Shown: positions 8,839-18,220 of the stretch, in pieces
Layout: each line of letters opens with the position of its first letter
Numbering within the stretch: position 1 is the first letter of the stretch
NCBI GenBank assembly: GCA_041743935.1
Contig: JBGTLU010000005.1
Coordinates: forward strand, 65,351-129,350
DNA: 64,000 nt
Source of the DNA: JBGTLU01 sp041743935
Lineage (GTDB): Bacteria; Bacteroidota; Bacteroidia; Sphingobacteriales; Sphingobacteriaceae
Direction: 5' to 3'
Made by a program: the position numbers and the translations under genes
Notes under the pieces: model-generated
What the model was told of the DNA's origin: nothing
What the model saw: only the letters and a program-made list of their open reading frames with translations
Database searches by the model: none

Positions 8839-8857
8839 TTACCCCTAAAAAAACCAA

Positions 8858-10405
8858 ATGACAACTGAAAATACCGATAATTCCTATAAAAGCAGAACCG
8901 ATAAGAGAACCAATAGAACACAACCTGCTACCATGGGATTGGGTAAGTTACCACCACAGGCTATTGATCTAGAAGAAGCTGTATTAGGAGCTATCATGAT
9001 TGAAAAAAATGCTCTAACATCGGTGATAGAGTTCTTAAAACCACAGATATTTTACAAAGACAGTCACCAAAAAATATACAATGCAATTCAACAGCTATTC
9101 ACAAAATCTCAACCTATAGATATACTTACGGTAACTGCCCAACTAAGACAAAACGGCGAATTAGAGTTAATTGGAGGTGCATATACTGTAACAGAACTCA
9201 CCAACCGAGTAGCCTCAGCTGCTAATATTGAGTATCATGCCAGAATTTTAGCTCAAAAATTTATACAAAGAGAACTAATTAGAATATCTACTGATGTGAT
9301 AAGCAATGCATATGAAGATACCACAGATGTTTTTCAATTATTAGATCAAGCAGAGCAAAACTTATTTTCTATTGCCGAGAGTAATTTGCGTAAAAATGCC
9401 GAAGGGATGTCGGAATTAATAAAAAAATCCATTATCCAAATAGAAAGTTTAAAAGATAAAGTAGATGGCCTAACCGGAGTACCTTCCGGTTTCTCAGATT
9501 TGGATAGAATAACATCCGGATGGCAAAACTCAGATTTAGTAATCATTGCTGCTCGCCCAGGTATGGGTAAAACTGCTTTCATTTTGAGTGCAGTTAGAAA
9601 TGCAAGCGTTGATTTTAATATACCAACCGCGGTTTTTTCATTAGAAATGTCATCTGTGCAATTAGTAAATCGTATGATTTCGGGCGAAACAGAATTGCCT
9701 TCCGAGAAACTAAGAAGAGGTAATTTAGCCGACTATGAATGGCAACAACTACATTCTAAGATTAATAAACTGGTAGACGCACCAATTTATATTGACGATA
9801 CACCTGCCTTAAATATTTTTGAGTTACGTGCCAAATGCCGAAGACTTAAAGCTCAATACAACATACAAATGATTGTAATTGACTATTTACAATTAATGCA
9901 CGGACAAGGTGACAATAGAAATGGCAATAGAGAACAAGAAGTAGGTGCTATTTCTAGAGCATTAAAAGCATTAGCAAAAGAGTTAAATGTGCCGGTTATT
10001 GCACTCTCTCAACTTAGCCGTGCACCTGAAACCCGTCCAGGAAATAGCAAAAGACCTCAATTATCTGATTTACGTGAATCAGGTTCCATTGAACAAGATG
10101 CCGACATGGTTATATTTCTTTACCGTCCTGAATATTATGGTTTAGAAGTAGATGAAGATAATAATAACACTAGAGGAATAGGTGAAGTAATTATTGCAAA
10201 ACATAGAAATGGAAGTACAGGAACGGTAAAACTTAAATTTATTCCTGAGTTTGTAAAGTTTAAAGACCTAGAACCAGATTTTGGTTCGTTAAATGCCAAT
10301 CCATTTGCGGCAATAAATCCAAATACAGATTTTGAAAGCAGACCTTCTGATGTAATCATTCGTCCATCCAAAATGAACGACCCTGATTTGGATGGCGATA
10401 ACTAA
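8858..10405 (+). CDS. dnaB: Replicative DNA helicase DnaB
   Basis: The hexameric replication-fork helicase. An N-terminal all-helical domain (about 30-135, beginning LPPQAIDLEEAVLGA) is joined by a linker to a RecA-like core with Walker A ARPGMGKT (232-239). Walker B-like IVIDYLQLM and the arginine-finger region around SDLRESGSIEQDADMV follow. The length of 515 residues includes a roughly 25-residue polar N-terminal extension and a short polar tail. No intein is present. The gene follows the DnaA-box block and ends 2 bases before the convergent chrA stop. Confidence 0.97.
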   Translation: MTTENTDNSYKSRTDKRTNRTQPATMGLGKLPPQAIDLEEAVLGAIMIEKNALTSVIEFLKPQIFYKDSHQKIYNAIQQLFTKSQPIDILTVTAQLRQNGELELIGGAYTVTELTNRVASAANIEYHARILAQKFIQRELIRISTDVISNAYEDTTDVFQLLDQAEQNLFSIAESNLRKNAEGMSELIKKSIIQIESLKDKVDGLTGVPSGFSDLDRITSGWQNSDLVIIAARPGMGKTAFILSAVRNASVDFNIPTAVFSLEMSSVQLVNRMISGETELPSEKLRRGNLADYEWQQLHSKINKLVDAPIYIDDTPALNIFELRAKCRRLKAQYNIQMIVIDYLQLMHGQGDNRNGNREQEVGAISRALKALAKELNVPVIALSQLSRAPETRPGNSKRPQLSDLRESGSIEQDADMVIFLYRPEYYGLEVDEDNNNTRGIGEVIIAKHRNGSTGTVKLKFIPEFVKFKDLEPDFGSLNANPFAAINPNTDFESRPSDVIIRPSKMNDPDLDGDN

Positions 10406-10407
10406 AT

Positions 10408-11601
10408 TTAAATTATTACTCCTAACAGAATTCCACCTAAAATAATTAATGGAGTGGGTATTTTTGTAAACTGTAAGATCACAAAGGTTACAAGCATTAA
10501 AGATACGCTGGTAAAGGAAACTCCGATAGGAATCAATAACAGTATGAATGCTGCAATTATAAATCCAACTGATATAGCATTAATTCCAGATAAGGAGTTT
10601 TTTATACGTGTTATTTTTTTTAGGTTATTCCAAAAAGGAAGAATAAACAAGATCAAAATCAAACCCGGTAAATTCACTCCCATAACAGCGGCTATACTAC
10701 CTAAAGCTTGCCCATATACAGAAGAGTTTTTCATTGCCATACCACCTAAAAAGGATGTAAAAGAGAAAATTGGGCCAGGTAACATTTGCTGAAAAGCATA
10801 TCCTGATAAAAACTCTTGTGCAGATAAGTATTTTTTAAATTCTACAAATTCTGTGTACATAAAGGGAATCAATACTTGCCCACCACCAAAAATTATTGCA
10901 CCATTCCGATAAAAGTTTTCAAATAAACGAATGGGTAAACTGAATGGAGAAGTTCTATTGATAATTGCACCCAACATGGCAAATACGATAAGTATCCCAA
11001 AGAAATATGCAACTTTCTTTAAGTTTACATTTATAACTAGCTTCTCACCAATCTCTCGTTCTTCTGTATTACTGTTTAGTATGGATGATATAAAACCACC
11101 CGCAATTATTAAAATGGGAAAAACAAAAGCACTTTTGAATACAACTGTAGCAACACAAGCTATCAATGCAAAAATGAATGCCGTTTTTGTAGTTAAAATT
11201 TTTTTCGATAATGTAAACGCAGCATATGCAACAAAACCAAGTGCAATTGGTCCAAGAAAAGCAACAACATTAGAATCACTTATGGTAGGATTTATTTGTA
11301 TGAAAAAAACAGCCAACAGAAACATTAAAGTGGCAGAAGGTAACATCCAAATGAAAAAACTGATAATAGCTATGCGTAACCCTCCTACTTTATACGCAAT
11401 GGCAACTAAAGTTTGAGTAGATGAAGGACCTGGTAATAACGAACAAAGAGCATTTAATTCTAATAAATCAGTTTCAGAGACGTAATTCCTTTTCTTTACA
11501 AAATCTTTTAATAATATAGCAATATGAGCTTGTGGCCCACCAAAAGAGGTTAATGTGTAATACAACACATCACGCAAAAAGAAAAGTTTACGTTTAGTCA
11601 A
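10408..11601 (-). CDS. chrA: Chromate transporter family membrane protein (ChrA-like)
   Basis: A 397-residue polytopic inner-membrane protein of the CHR family, with the two homologous halves of long-chain ChrA. The N-half has SFGGPQAHIA and LLPGPSSTQ; the C-half has the matching FGGGQVLIP and MLPGPIFSF. CHR proteins export chromate or take part in ion homeostasis, and which applies here is unknown. The start codon appears to be TTG at 11601, so a slightly different start is possible. Confidence 0.85.
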   Translation of the reverse strand: MTKRKLFFLRDVLYYTLTSFGGPQAHIAILLKDFVKKRNYVSETDLLELNALCSLLPGPSSTQTLVAIAYKVGGLRIAIISFFIWMLPSATLMFLLAVFFIQINPTISDSNVVAFLGPIALGFVAYAAFTLSKKILTTKTAFIFALIACVATVVFKSAFVFPILIIAGGFISSILNSNTEEREIGEKLVINVNLKKVAYFFGILIVFAMLGAIINRTSPFSLPIRLFENFYRNGAIIFGGGQVLIPFMYTEFVEFKKYLSAQEFLSGYAFQQMLPGPIFSFTSFLGGMAMKNSSVYGQALGSIAAVMGVNLPGLILILFILPFWNNLKKITRIKNSLSGINAISVGFIIAAFILLLIPIGVSFTSVSLMLVTFVILQFTKIPTPLIILGGILLGVII

Positions 11602-11640
11602 CAGTTTTTTCGATTCTTAAGTCGAAGATATTGAAAAATA

Positions 11641-11967
11641 TTAATCCTCCACATCCATTAAATCATTATATGCTTGTTGCAATTCGTTTAAAGCATGTCT
11701 ATTATTTTGCCCTTTTGCTACTTCTATACCCTTTAAATAGGTTGTTTCTGCTTCCGATTTTTTAGCAAATAGTTCATATAACTTCCCTAAATGATAGTAA
11801 GTGCCTAAGTAAGAAGGATGTTCAATTAAAAGCTCCTCAAACAATCTCAATGTTTTATCTTTATGACCTAGAGATAAGTACTCGGTTGCTATTGCATATT
11901 TTAAAAATGCATCGTTTGGTTCTTGATCTAAAAAGTTTTTTAATTGGTCTAATCGTGTTAAAGTCAT
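11641..11967 (-). CDS. Small tetratricopeptide-repeat protein
   Basis: This 108-residue protein contains about two TPR units (around residues 17-85, with AIATEYLSLGHKDKTLRLFE and YHLGKLYELFAKKSEAETTY). Such repeats form protein-binding helical scaffolds. There is no signal peptide. The ATG at 11967 is chosen because a longer frame to 12000 would run through the etfB -7 promoter box. It is divergent from etfB. Function unknown. Confidence 0.7.
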   Translation of the reverse strand: MTLTRLDQLKNFLDQEPNDAFLKYAIATEYLSLGHKDKTLRLFEELLIEHPSYLGTYYHLGKLYELFAKKSEAETTYLKGIEVAKGQNNRHALNELQQAYNDLMDVED

Positions 11968-11989
11968 TTTGATTTTATGCGTTTTTAAA

Positions 11990-11997
11990 TAAATTTG
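11990..11997 (+). promoter_or_regulatory. Bacteroidota -7 promoter element for etfB-etfA
   Basis: TAAATTTG matches TAnnTTTG and ends 15 bases before the etfB ATG. A TTTG at 11968-11971 gives an 18-base spacer, close to the usual -33/-7 distance. Confidence 0.55.
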
Positions 11998-12012
11998 CAA
12001 AAATTTGAACTC

Positions 12013-12750
12013 ATGAAAATTTTAGTCTGCATTAGTAATGTACCCGATACAACTACAAAAATAACCTTTACGGAAAACAACACACAATTCAATTCTGCTG
12101 GTGTGCAATATATCATTAATCCGTATGACGAGTTGGCATTATCAAAAGCAATTGATATATGTGAAGGTGGTAAAGGAACAGTTAGCGTTTTAAATGTTGG
12201 CGAAGCCAACACAGAGCCTACCATAAGAAAAGCATTAGCTATAGGTGCCGATGATGCCATTAGAGTAAATGCAAAACCTGTTAATGCTTATTTTGTTGCT
12301 AATCAGATTGCCAATGTTGCAAAAACTGGTGGCTATGATATGATTCTATTTGGTAGAGAATCCATTGATTTTAATGGATCACAGGTTTGTGCAATGGTTG
12401 GAGAATTATTAGACATCCCTTCTATATCCATTGTTAAAAAATTAACATTGGATGGTTCTAAAGCTATTTTAGAAAGAGAAATTGAAGGTGGTAAAGAAGT
12501 AATTGAAACATCCTTGCCTTTTGCCGCTAGCTGCTCAGAAGGAGTTGCAGAACCTAAAATACCTAACATGCGCGGAATTATGTCTGCCCGTACTAAGCCT
12601 TTAACTGTAGTAGATAGTATAGATGTTCCAAAAGTAATTGAAGTTATAAATTATGAAACACCAGCCCCAAGAGGTAGTGTAAAAATGATTGATAGTTCAA
12701 CCCCAGAAGCATTAATTGATGCTTTACATAATGAAGCTAAAGTTATTTAA
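12013..12750 (+). CDS. etfB: Electron transfer flavoprotein beta subunit
   Basis: EtfB is the AMP/NAD-type cofactor subunit of the soluble heterodimer that passes electrons from acyl-CoA dehydrogenases to the quinone pool. Family features are MKILVCISNVPDTTTKI at the start, NPYDELALSKAI, and the conserved LPFAASCSEGVAEPKIPNMR segment near residue 190. The ATG at 12013 follows the -7 box; an in-frame TTG upstream overlaps the promoter and is rejected. etfA follows 48 bases later. Confidence 0.93.
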   Translation: MKILVCISNVPDTTTKITFTENNTQFNSAGVQYIINPYDELALSKAIDICEGGKGTVSVLNVGEANTEPTIRKALAIGADDAIRVNAKPVNAYFVANQIANVAKTGGYDMILFGRESIDFNGSQVCAMVGELLDIPSISIVKKLTLDGSKAILEREIEGGKEVIETSLPFAASCSEGVAEPKIPNMRGIMSARTKPLTVVDSIDVPKVIEVINYETPAPRGSVKMIDSSTPEALIDALHNEAKVI

Positions 12751-12798
12751 AACTAAGCATCTAACCATTGATATTTAAACAAACGTAATAGAAAAAAC

Positions 12799-13776
12799 AT
12801 GTCAGTATTAGTATACGTAGAGAATACAGAAGGTAAATTCAAAAAATCTACCTACGAAGTAATTTCTTATGCAAAAGAAATTGCAAACCAAATGGGAACA
12901 AAATTAACAGCTGTTTCCATTGGTGATGTTAGCGATTCTGTCTTATCAGAATTGGGTAAATACGGCGCGGAGAAAGTTTTAAACGTAACCAACGATAAAT
13001 TAAAAACATTTGTAAACAAGGCATATGCTTCAGTAATAGCAGAAGCTGCTAAAAGCGAGGGTGCTTCTATCGTAGTATTATCTGCAACTTTTACTGGCAA
13101 AGGTTTAGCTCCACGTGTTGCCGTAAAATTACAAGCAGGTTATGCAGTTGGCGTTACGGAATTACCTAATATTTCTGGTGGTGGTTTTGTTGTAAAAAAG
13201 GGCGCATTCTCCGGAAAAGCTTTCTCAAACGTGAGTATTACTTCAGAAAATAAGGTTTTAACACTCACACCAAATGCTTACAAAATAGTTGAAAGCGGAT
13301 CAAATGCCAATGTGGTTCCATTTGAATCCAACATCAAGGAAAGTGATTTCCAAGCCATGGTTCTAGACATCGTTAGAGCAACTGATAAAGTTTCTCTACC
13401 AGATGCTGAGCTAGTAGTTTCAGCTGGTCGTGGATTAAAAGGTCCTGAGAATTGGGGAATGATTGAAGAATTAGCTGATTTATTAGGCGCAGCAACCGCT
13501 TGCTCTAAACCTGTTTCGGATGCAGATTGGAGACCACACTCTGAGCACGTTGGCCAAACCGGTATAGCAGTTAGCCCAAATTTATACATTGCAATTGGAA
13601 TCTCTGGTGCTATACAACATTTAGCCGGTGTTAGTTCATCCAAAGTGATTGTAGTCATCAACAAAGATCCTGAAGCTCCATTCTTTAAAGTAGCAGATTA
13701 TGGTATAGTTGGAGATGCTTTTGAAGTAGTTCCTAAAATAATTGAAGCTGTTAAGAAATTTAAAGAAAATGCTTAA
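12799..13776 (+). CDS. etfA: Electron transfer flavoprotein alpha subunit
   Basis: EtfA binds the FAD that shuttles electrons. The C-terminal FAD domain is recognised by SAGRGLKG, the SKPVSDADWRPHSEHVGQTG region and YIAIGISGAIQHLAG, ending near NKDPEAPFF. It is 325 residues, the usual length. It lies in an operon with etfB and is closed by the strong terminator at 13793-13822. With scoA/scoB elsewhere in the window it suggests acyl-CoA and ketoacid catabolism. Confidence 0.95.
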   Translation: MSVLVYVENTEGKFKKSTYEVISYAKEIANQMGTKLTAVSIGDVSDSVLSELGKYGAEKVLNVTNDKLKTFVNKAYASVIAEAAKSEGASIVVLSATFTGKGLAPRVAVKLQAGYAVGVTELPNISGGGFVVKKGAFSGKAFSNVSITSENKVLTLTPNAYKIVESGSNANVVPFESNIKESDFQAMVLDIVRATDKVSLPDAELVVSAGRGLKGPENWGMIEELADLLGAATACSKPVSDADWRPHSEHVGQTGIAVSPNLYIAIGISGAIQHLAGVSSSKVIVVINKDPEAPFFKVADYGIVGDAFEVVPKIIEAVKKFKENA

Positions 13777-13792
13777 TTGATTTTCATTTGAA

Positions 13793-13822
13793 AAGCCCCG
13801 CAATTATGCGGGGCTTTTTTTT
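13793..13822 (+). terminator. Intrinsic terminator after etfA
   Basis: The stem GCCCCGC/GCGGGGC around the loop AATTAT is followed by a long T-run. It lies between the etfA stop and the -7 box of the next gene. Confidence 0.9.
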
Positions 13823-13830
13823 TACTTTTG
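13823..13830 (+). promoter_or_regulatory. Bacteroidota -7 promoter element for the bifunctional nuclease gene
   Basis: TACTTTTG matches TAnnTTTG, directly follows the etfA terminator and lies 5 bases before the GTG start at 13836. Promoter and terminator together rule out the longer upstream reading frame. Confidence 0.6.
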
Positions 13831-13835
13831 TATTA

Positions 13836-14438
13836 GTGAAAAAAATAAAACTTGATATTGTTGGGCTGTCTTATAGTCAAACCCAAACTGGAGCTTACGC
13901 ATTGGTGTTGGGTGAAATTAACGGACGAAGAAGATTACCCATCATTATTGGCGGTTTCGAAGCACAAGCAATTGCTATAGAAATTGAAAAAATGACACCA
14001 AGTAGACCACTAACCCATGATTTATTTAAGTCGGTGGCTACTACATTCAATTTATCTGTTCAAGAAGTAATTATCTATAATCTGGTTGATGGCATTTTCT
14101 ATGCTAAATTAATTATATCTGATGGAAAAAAAACCACAGAAATAGATGCCAGAACTTCTGATGCTATTGCACTAGCTGTTAGGTTTGATTGTCCGATATA
14201 TACCTATGAATTTATCATTTCTACTGCAGGAATAGTGATTGAAGGAAATGATTTTGTATTTATGGAAAGTAATGAAAATCAGATCATCGACGAGAAACAA
14301 CCGGTACGTACCGGGACAAACTATGCTGCACTTTCTGATGAAGAACTAAAAAAGCAATTAACCAAAGCAATAGAAGAAGAGGCCTACGAAAAAGCAGCAA
14401 GAATTAGAGATGAAATGGGAAGAAGAAAAAATTCCTAA
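13836..14438 (+). CDS. Bifunctional nuclease family protein with C-terminal UVR motif
   Basis: This 200-residue protein has an N-terminal bifunctional-nuclease (DUF151) domain, about residues 1-135, with GLSYSQTQTGAYALVLGE, LPIIIGGFEAQAIAIEIE and DARTSDAIALAVR. A UvrB/UvrC-type UVR motif near residues 165-200 follows, with EEAYEKAARIRDEM. Family members are reported to have RNase/DNase activity, so a nucleic-acid role is likely. The start is GTG at 13836: an earlier ATG at 13788 lies before the etfA terminator and cannot be used by a promoter at 13823. Confidence 0.85.
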   Translation: MKKIKLDIVGLSYSQTQTGAYALVLGEINGRRRLPIIIGGFEAQAIAIEIEKMTPSRPLTHDLFKSVATTFNLSVQEVIIYNLVDGIFYAKLIISDGKKTTEIDARTSDAIALAVRFDCPIYTYEFIISTAGIVIEGNDFVFMESNENQIIDEKQPVRTGTNYAALSDEELKKQLTKAIEEEAYEKAARIRDEMGRRKNS

Positions 14439-14516
14439 TCCAACATTACTCACAATACGTTTAAAATATTTCAGTTTTTCAATGTTATTCCTAATTTCAC
14501 CAAAAAGTTTTAAAAA

Positions 14517-15824
14517 ATGAGTGTGGAATTATTAAACATTGCTCGCGGTACCATCGGAATGACCGCCATTATTCTAATTGCATTTTTATTTAGCAGTCAC
14601 CGTAAAAGTATTAGTTGGAAACTAGTATTAGGAGGATTAGGCTTACAAATCGTATTTGCTGTAGCCGTATTAAAAATACCTTTTGTAATTACCATTTTTG
14701 AATCCATATCGGGTGTTTTTGTTGAAATACTTGGATTTACCAGAGCAGGCTCCGAATTTTTATTTGGAGGATTGATAACAAACATGGATTCCTTTGGGTA
14801 TATTTTTGCATTTCAAGTTTTACCCACAATCATCTTTTTTTCAGCTTTAACTTCTCTATTTTATTTCTTAGGAATCCTGCAAAAAATAGTTTATGCCTTT
14901 GCTTGGGTAGTTCAGAAAGTTATGAAACTATCAGGAGCAGAGAGTTTAGCAGCCGCTGGAAATATTTTCTTAGGTCAAACAGAGGCACCACTTTTAATAA
15001 AGCCTTACATCGAGAAAATGACGAAGTCTGAAATGCTTTGTTTAATGATTGGTGGCATGGCAACCATTGCTGGTGGAGTTTTAGCTGCCTATATTGGGTT
15101 TTTAGGTGGTGATTCGCCAGAAGCTCAAAAGCAATTTGCTACCCATTTACTTTGTGCATCTGTTATGTCGGCACCAGCAGCTATTATTATTTCTAAAATA
15201 TTAATTCCGGAAACAGAACCGGAAAAAATAATTACAGATTTAGAAATCTCTAATGAAAAAGTAGGGAAAAATGTATTAGAATCTATTTCTATTGGTACTA
15301 CAGAAGGATTAAAATTAGCCATTAATGTTGGGGCAATGTTACTCGTATTTACTGCACTGATGGCTATGTTAAATTACATATTTTATTATTGGATTGGAAG
15401 TTGGACCGGATTGAACGAATATATTGTTTCAGCAACGGCCGGAAAATATAACGGACTATCTTTACAATATATATTAGGTTATTTATTCTCTCCTATGGCA
15501 TGGTTAATTGGTATAGATGCACAAAACATGTTTACAGTAGGTCAATTATTAGGAGAAAAAACCATTCTAAACGAATTTTTTGCCTACGCTTCTTTAGGTA
15601 AACTTAAAGAAACTGGTGTATTAACCGACGAGCGAGCTATTATCATAACCACCTATGCCTTATGTGGTTTTGCAAATTTTGCATCCATTGGGATACAAAT
15701 TGGGGGTATTGGTTCGTTAGCTCCTTCTAAACGAACACAGCTTTCTCAGCTTGGACTTAGAGCTTTATTAGGTGGCACATTAGCATGTTTATTAACTGCA
15801 GCTATTGTAAGCATGATAATTTAA
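14517..15824 (+). CDS. nupC: Concentrative nucleoside transporter (NupC/CNT family)
   Basis: A 435-residue inner-membrane symporter taking up nucleosides with H+ or Na+. The three CNT regions appear in order: N-terminal helices, a gate segment, and the C-terminal transport core. Motifs include GQTEAPLLIKPY, LMIGGMATIAGGVLAAYI and TYALCGFANFASIGIQIGGIG. Downstream in the window cdd and udk provide cytidine deamination and uridine phosphorylation, so a pyrimidine salvage route can be assembled, though the genes are not adjacent. Confidence 0.93.
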   Translation: MSVELLNIARGTIGMTAIILIAFLFSSHRKSISWKLVLGGLGLQIVFAVAVLKIPFVITIFESISGVFVEILGFTRAGSEFLFGGLITNMDSFGYIFAFQVLPTIIFFSALTSLFYFLGILQKIVYAFAWVVQKVMKLSGAESLAAAGNIFLGQTEAPLLIKPYIEKMTKSEMLCLMIGGMATIAGGVLAAYIGFLGGDSPEAQKQFATHLLCASVMSAPAAIIISKILIPETEPEKIITDLEISNEKVGKNVLESISIGTTEGLKLAINVGAMLLVFTALMAMLNYIFYYWIGSWTGLNEYIVSATAGKYNGLSLQYILGYLFSPMAWLIGIDAQNMFTVGQLLGEKTILNEFFAYASLGKLKETGVLTDERAIIITTYALCGFANFASIGIQIGGIGSLAPSKRTQLSQLGLRALLGGTLACLLTAAIVSMII

Positions 15825-15852
15825 ATACTTTACATTTTAAAAAGCCAAAAAG

Positions 15853-18111
15853 ATGTTAATTAAATTAAAGAGATTGAGCAGACTTTTTCTAATTGCCTTC
15901 CCGTTTGTGTTCATTGCAGCAGAAATTAATCTTTTTTGGCTTTTTGGTTACTCCCCTACCCTTAAAGATTTAAGAGAACCGCCTATATCTATTGCATCCG
16001 AAATTTATTCTGCTGATAGTGTATTAATTGGTAAATTTTATCGCGAAAACAGAGTGCCAGTATCTTTTGAGGAAATACCTCAAAATGTTATAAATGCATT
16101 AATCGCAACAGAAGATATAAGGTTTTATAAGCACTTTGGAGTTGATTTATTTTCTGTTGCTGGAAGTATGTTTTCTACTATTTCAGGAGATAAACGTGGA
16201 GGAAGTACCATAACTCAACAATTAGCAAAAAATCTTTATGAAACCAGACGTGTAAAATCACAAGGGTTATTTCAGAAAATTCCTATAATAAATCCTATTT
16301 TATTCAAATGTAAAGAATGGATTTCTGCAATAAAATTAGAAACCATGTATTCTAAAAACGAAATTCTTACTCTTTATTTTAACACCGTAAGTTTTGGTAA
16401 CAGCAGTTTTGGAATTAAAGTAGCAACTAACACCTACTTTAGTAAACAGGTGTTGGATTTAACTAATGAAGAGGCAGCTTTACTAGTGGGATTACTAAAA
16501 GCAACCTCTACATATAATCCCATTAAAAATCCCGAAGTATCTGTAGAACGAAGAAATGTTGTTTTGGGACAGATGATAAAATATAATTTTTTGGATAGCA
16601 TAAGTTACGAGAAAGCCATTAAAACAAAGCTGAAATTAAAACCAGATACCGTTTTAGATAAGGAAGAAAAAGACTCCTACATACGTATGGCTGTTCGTAA
16701 TTTGATAAAAAAATGGGCAGATGATAATTATGTTGATATTTATTCGGATGGGTTAAAAATTTATACTACGATAGATTCTAGATTACAAAAACATGCCGAG
16801 AAGGCGGTAGAATCACACATGGCTGTATTACAAAATAGGTTTTACTCTCATTGGGGTGATAAAAATCCTTGGACAGATGATAAAGGCATTGAAATCCCAG
16901 ATTTTATCTGGAACCAAGCAAAAAAATTAAACATCTATAAACATCTATCCTCTGTATATAACGGCAATGAAGATTCCATTAGAGCCAAATTATCCATTCC
17001 TAAAAAAATGACCGTTTTTTCATGGAAAGGCGACTCAAAAGTTAATTTTTCAACTTTAGACTCCTTGGCATATTATGCTAAATTATTACACACAGGATTC
17101 ATCAGCCTTAAACCAAATACTGGCGAAATTAAAGTATGGGTTGGCGGAATTAATGCCAATTATTTCAAATACGATCATGTAATTCAATCTAAAAGGCAAG
17201 CTGGATCTACTTTTAAACCGTTTGTTTATGCTGCAGCCATTGAAGCAGGTTGGTCACCGTGTGATAAATTAGTAGATAGACCTGTAACCATCCGTTATTC
17301 TGATAATGGAACTACACAAACTTGGTCACCAAAAAATAGTGATTGGGTTTTTACGGGTTATAACATGTCATTGCGCTGGGCAATGGGTAAATCATGCAAC
17401 TCGGTAACTGCACAACTTACAGAACAAGTTGGTTGGGATAAAGTAGCACAGTTTGCAAATAGAATTGGTATTGAAAGTAAATTAGATGCAGTTCCATCTA
17501 TTGGTTTAGGTTCAAGTGATGTTACACTACATGAAATGGTTGCTTCATATGGTGTGTTTTTAAATGAAGGCAGTAAAACAAGCCCAATTTTAGTCCAGAA
17601 AATTGCCGATAATTCAGGTAGAATACTTATAACCTACGAGCCAAAATCTGAAAAAGTATTAGATTATGAAACATCATGGCTCATGTTGCACATGTTTAAA
17701 GGAGGAATTCAAGAGCCTGGTGGTACATCTCAAGCATTATGGGGATATGACTTGTGGAGAAATGGAAATGAAATTGGAGGTAAAACTGGCACAACAACAA
17801 ACTGTTCTGACGGTTGGTACATTGGCATCACAAAAGACTTAGTAACGGGTGTTTGGGTTGGAGCACAAGATCCATCGGTTCATTTCAGAACCAATGATCT
17901 TGGAGAGGGATCTAAAACAGCATTACCTATGTTCGGGAAGTATATAGAAAGTGTGTATAAAGACCCTAAAACAGGGATTAAATATGGAAAATTACCAGAT
18001 CCTAATGTACCTATACTGAAAAAATACAATTGTACTTCATTTAGACCAAAAACAGACACACTTATTACCGATAGCATTGAAATAACAGATATTACAACAA
18101 TCAATTTCTAA
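15853..18111 (+). CDS. Penicillin-binding protein 1A (bifunctional transglycosylase/transpeptidase)
   Basis: A class A PBP of 752 residues that polymerises and cross-links peptidoglycan. One N-terminal membrane anchor (about 10-32) precedes the GT51 domain, with catalytic E87 in ATEDIRFYKHFG and GGSTITQQLAKNL (116-128). The transpeptidase domain has SxxK at 452-455 (STFK), SxN at 514-516 (SCN) and KTG at 644-646. The ATG follows a 28-base gap after nupC. The catalytic set is complete, so it should be active. Confidence 0.95.
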   Translation: MLIKLKRLSRLFLIAFPFVFIAAEINLFWLFGYSPTLKDLREPPISIASEIYSADSVLIGKFYRENRVPVSFEEIPQNVINALIATEDIRFYKHFGVDLFSVAGSMFSTISGDKRGGSTITQQLAKNLYETRRVKSQGLFQKIPIINPILFKCKEWISAIKLETMYSKNEILTLYFNTVSFGNSSFGIKVATNTYFSKQVLDLTNEEAALLVGLLKATSTYNPIKNPEVSVERRNVVLGQMIKYNFLDSISYEKAIKTKLKLKPDTVLDKEEKDSYIRMAVRNLIKKWADDNYVDIYSDGLKIYTTIDSRLQKHAEKAVESHMAVLQNRFYSHWGDKNPWTDDKGIEIPDFIWNQAKKLNIYKHLSSVYNGNEDSIRAKLSIPKKMTVFSWKGDSKVNFSTLDSLAYYAKLLHTGFISLKPNTGEIKVWVGGINANYFKYDHVIQSKRQAGSTFKPFVYAAAIEAGWSPCDKLVDRPVTIRYSDNGTTQTWSPKNSDWVFTGYNMSLRWAMGKSCNSVTAQLTEQVGWDKVAQFANRIGIESKLDAVPSIGLGSSDVTLHEMVASYGVFLNEGSKTSPILVQKIADNSGRILITYEPKSEKVLDYETSWLMLHMFKGGIQEPGGTSQALWGYDLWRNGNEIGGKTGTTTNCSDGWYIGITKDLVTGVWVGAQDPSVHFRTNDLGEGSKTALPMFGKYIESVYKDPKTGIKYGKLPDPNVPILKKYNCTSFRPKTDTLITDSIEITDITTINF

Positions 18112-18220
18112 TATTATCGTTGCATAAATATTATCTTTATGTTATAAACCTAAACAACATTAACTTGTCGTATGTTCAGAAGATATTTATAGCACATTTA
18201 ATCCTTTAATTCGGTTTACC

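Larger units (their letters stand above)
8541..8857. other. Non-coding AT-rich block between rlmB and dnaB, candidate replication-origin-like region
   Basis: This is the only stretch over 300 bases without a gene. It contains two perfect DnaA boxes TTATCCACA in the same orientation (8622-8630 and 8639-8647). It also holds an inverted pair TTATTAACA/TGTTAATAA (8716-8738), each two mismatches from a DnaA box, a very AT-rich tract, and a -7 promoter box for dnaB. This is either an origin or a DnaA-controlled dnaB promoter. dnaA is not in the window. Confidence 0.45.

Noticed and set aside
10931..11416. 161-codon plus-strand frame opposite chrA
   Set aside because: It is antisense to a well-conserved transporter gene, is not protein-like and has no start signal.
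13278..13664. 128-codon minus-strand frame inside etfA
   Set aside because: It is the reverse of etfA, which has full family motifs.
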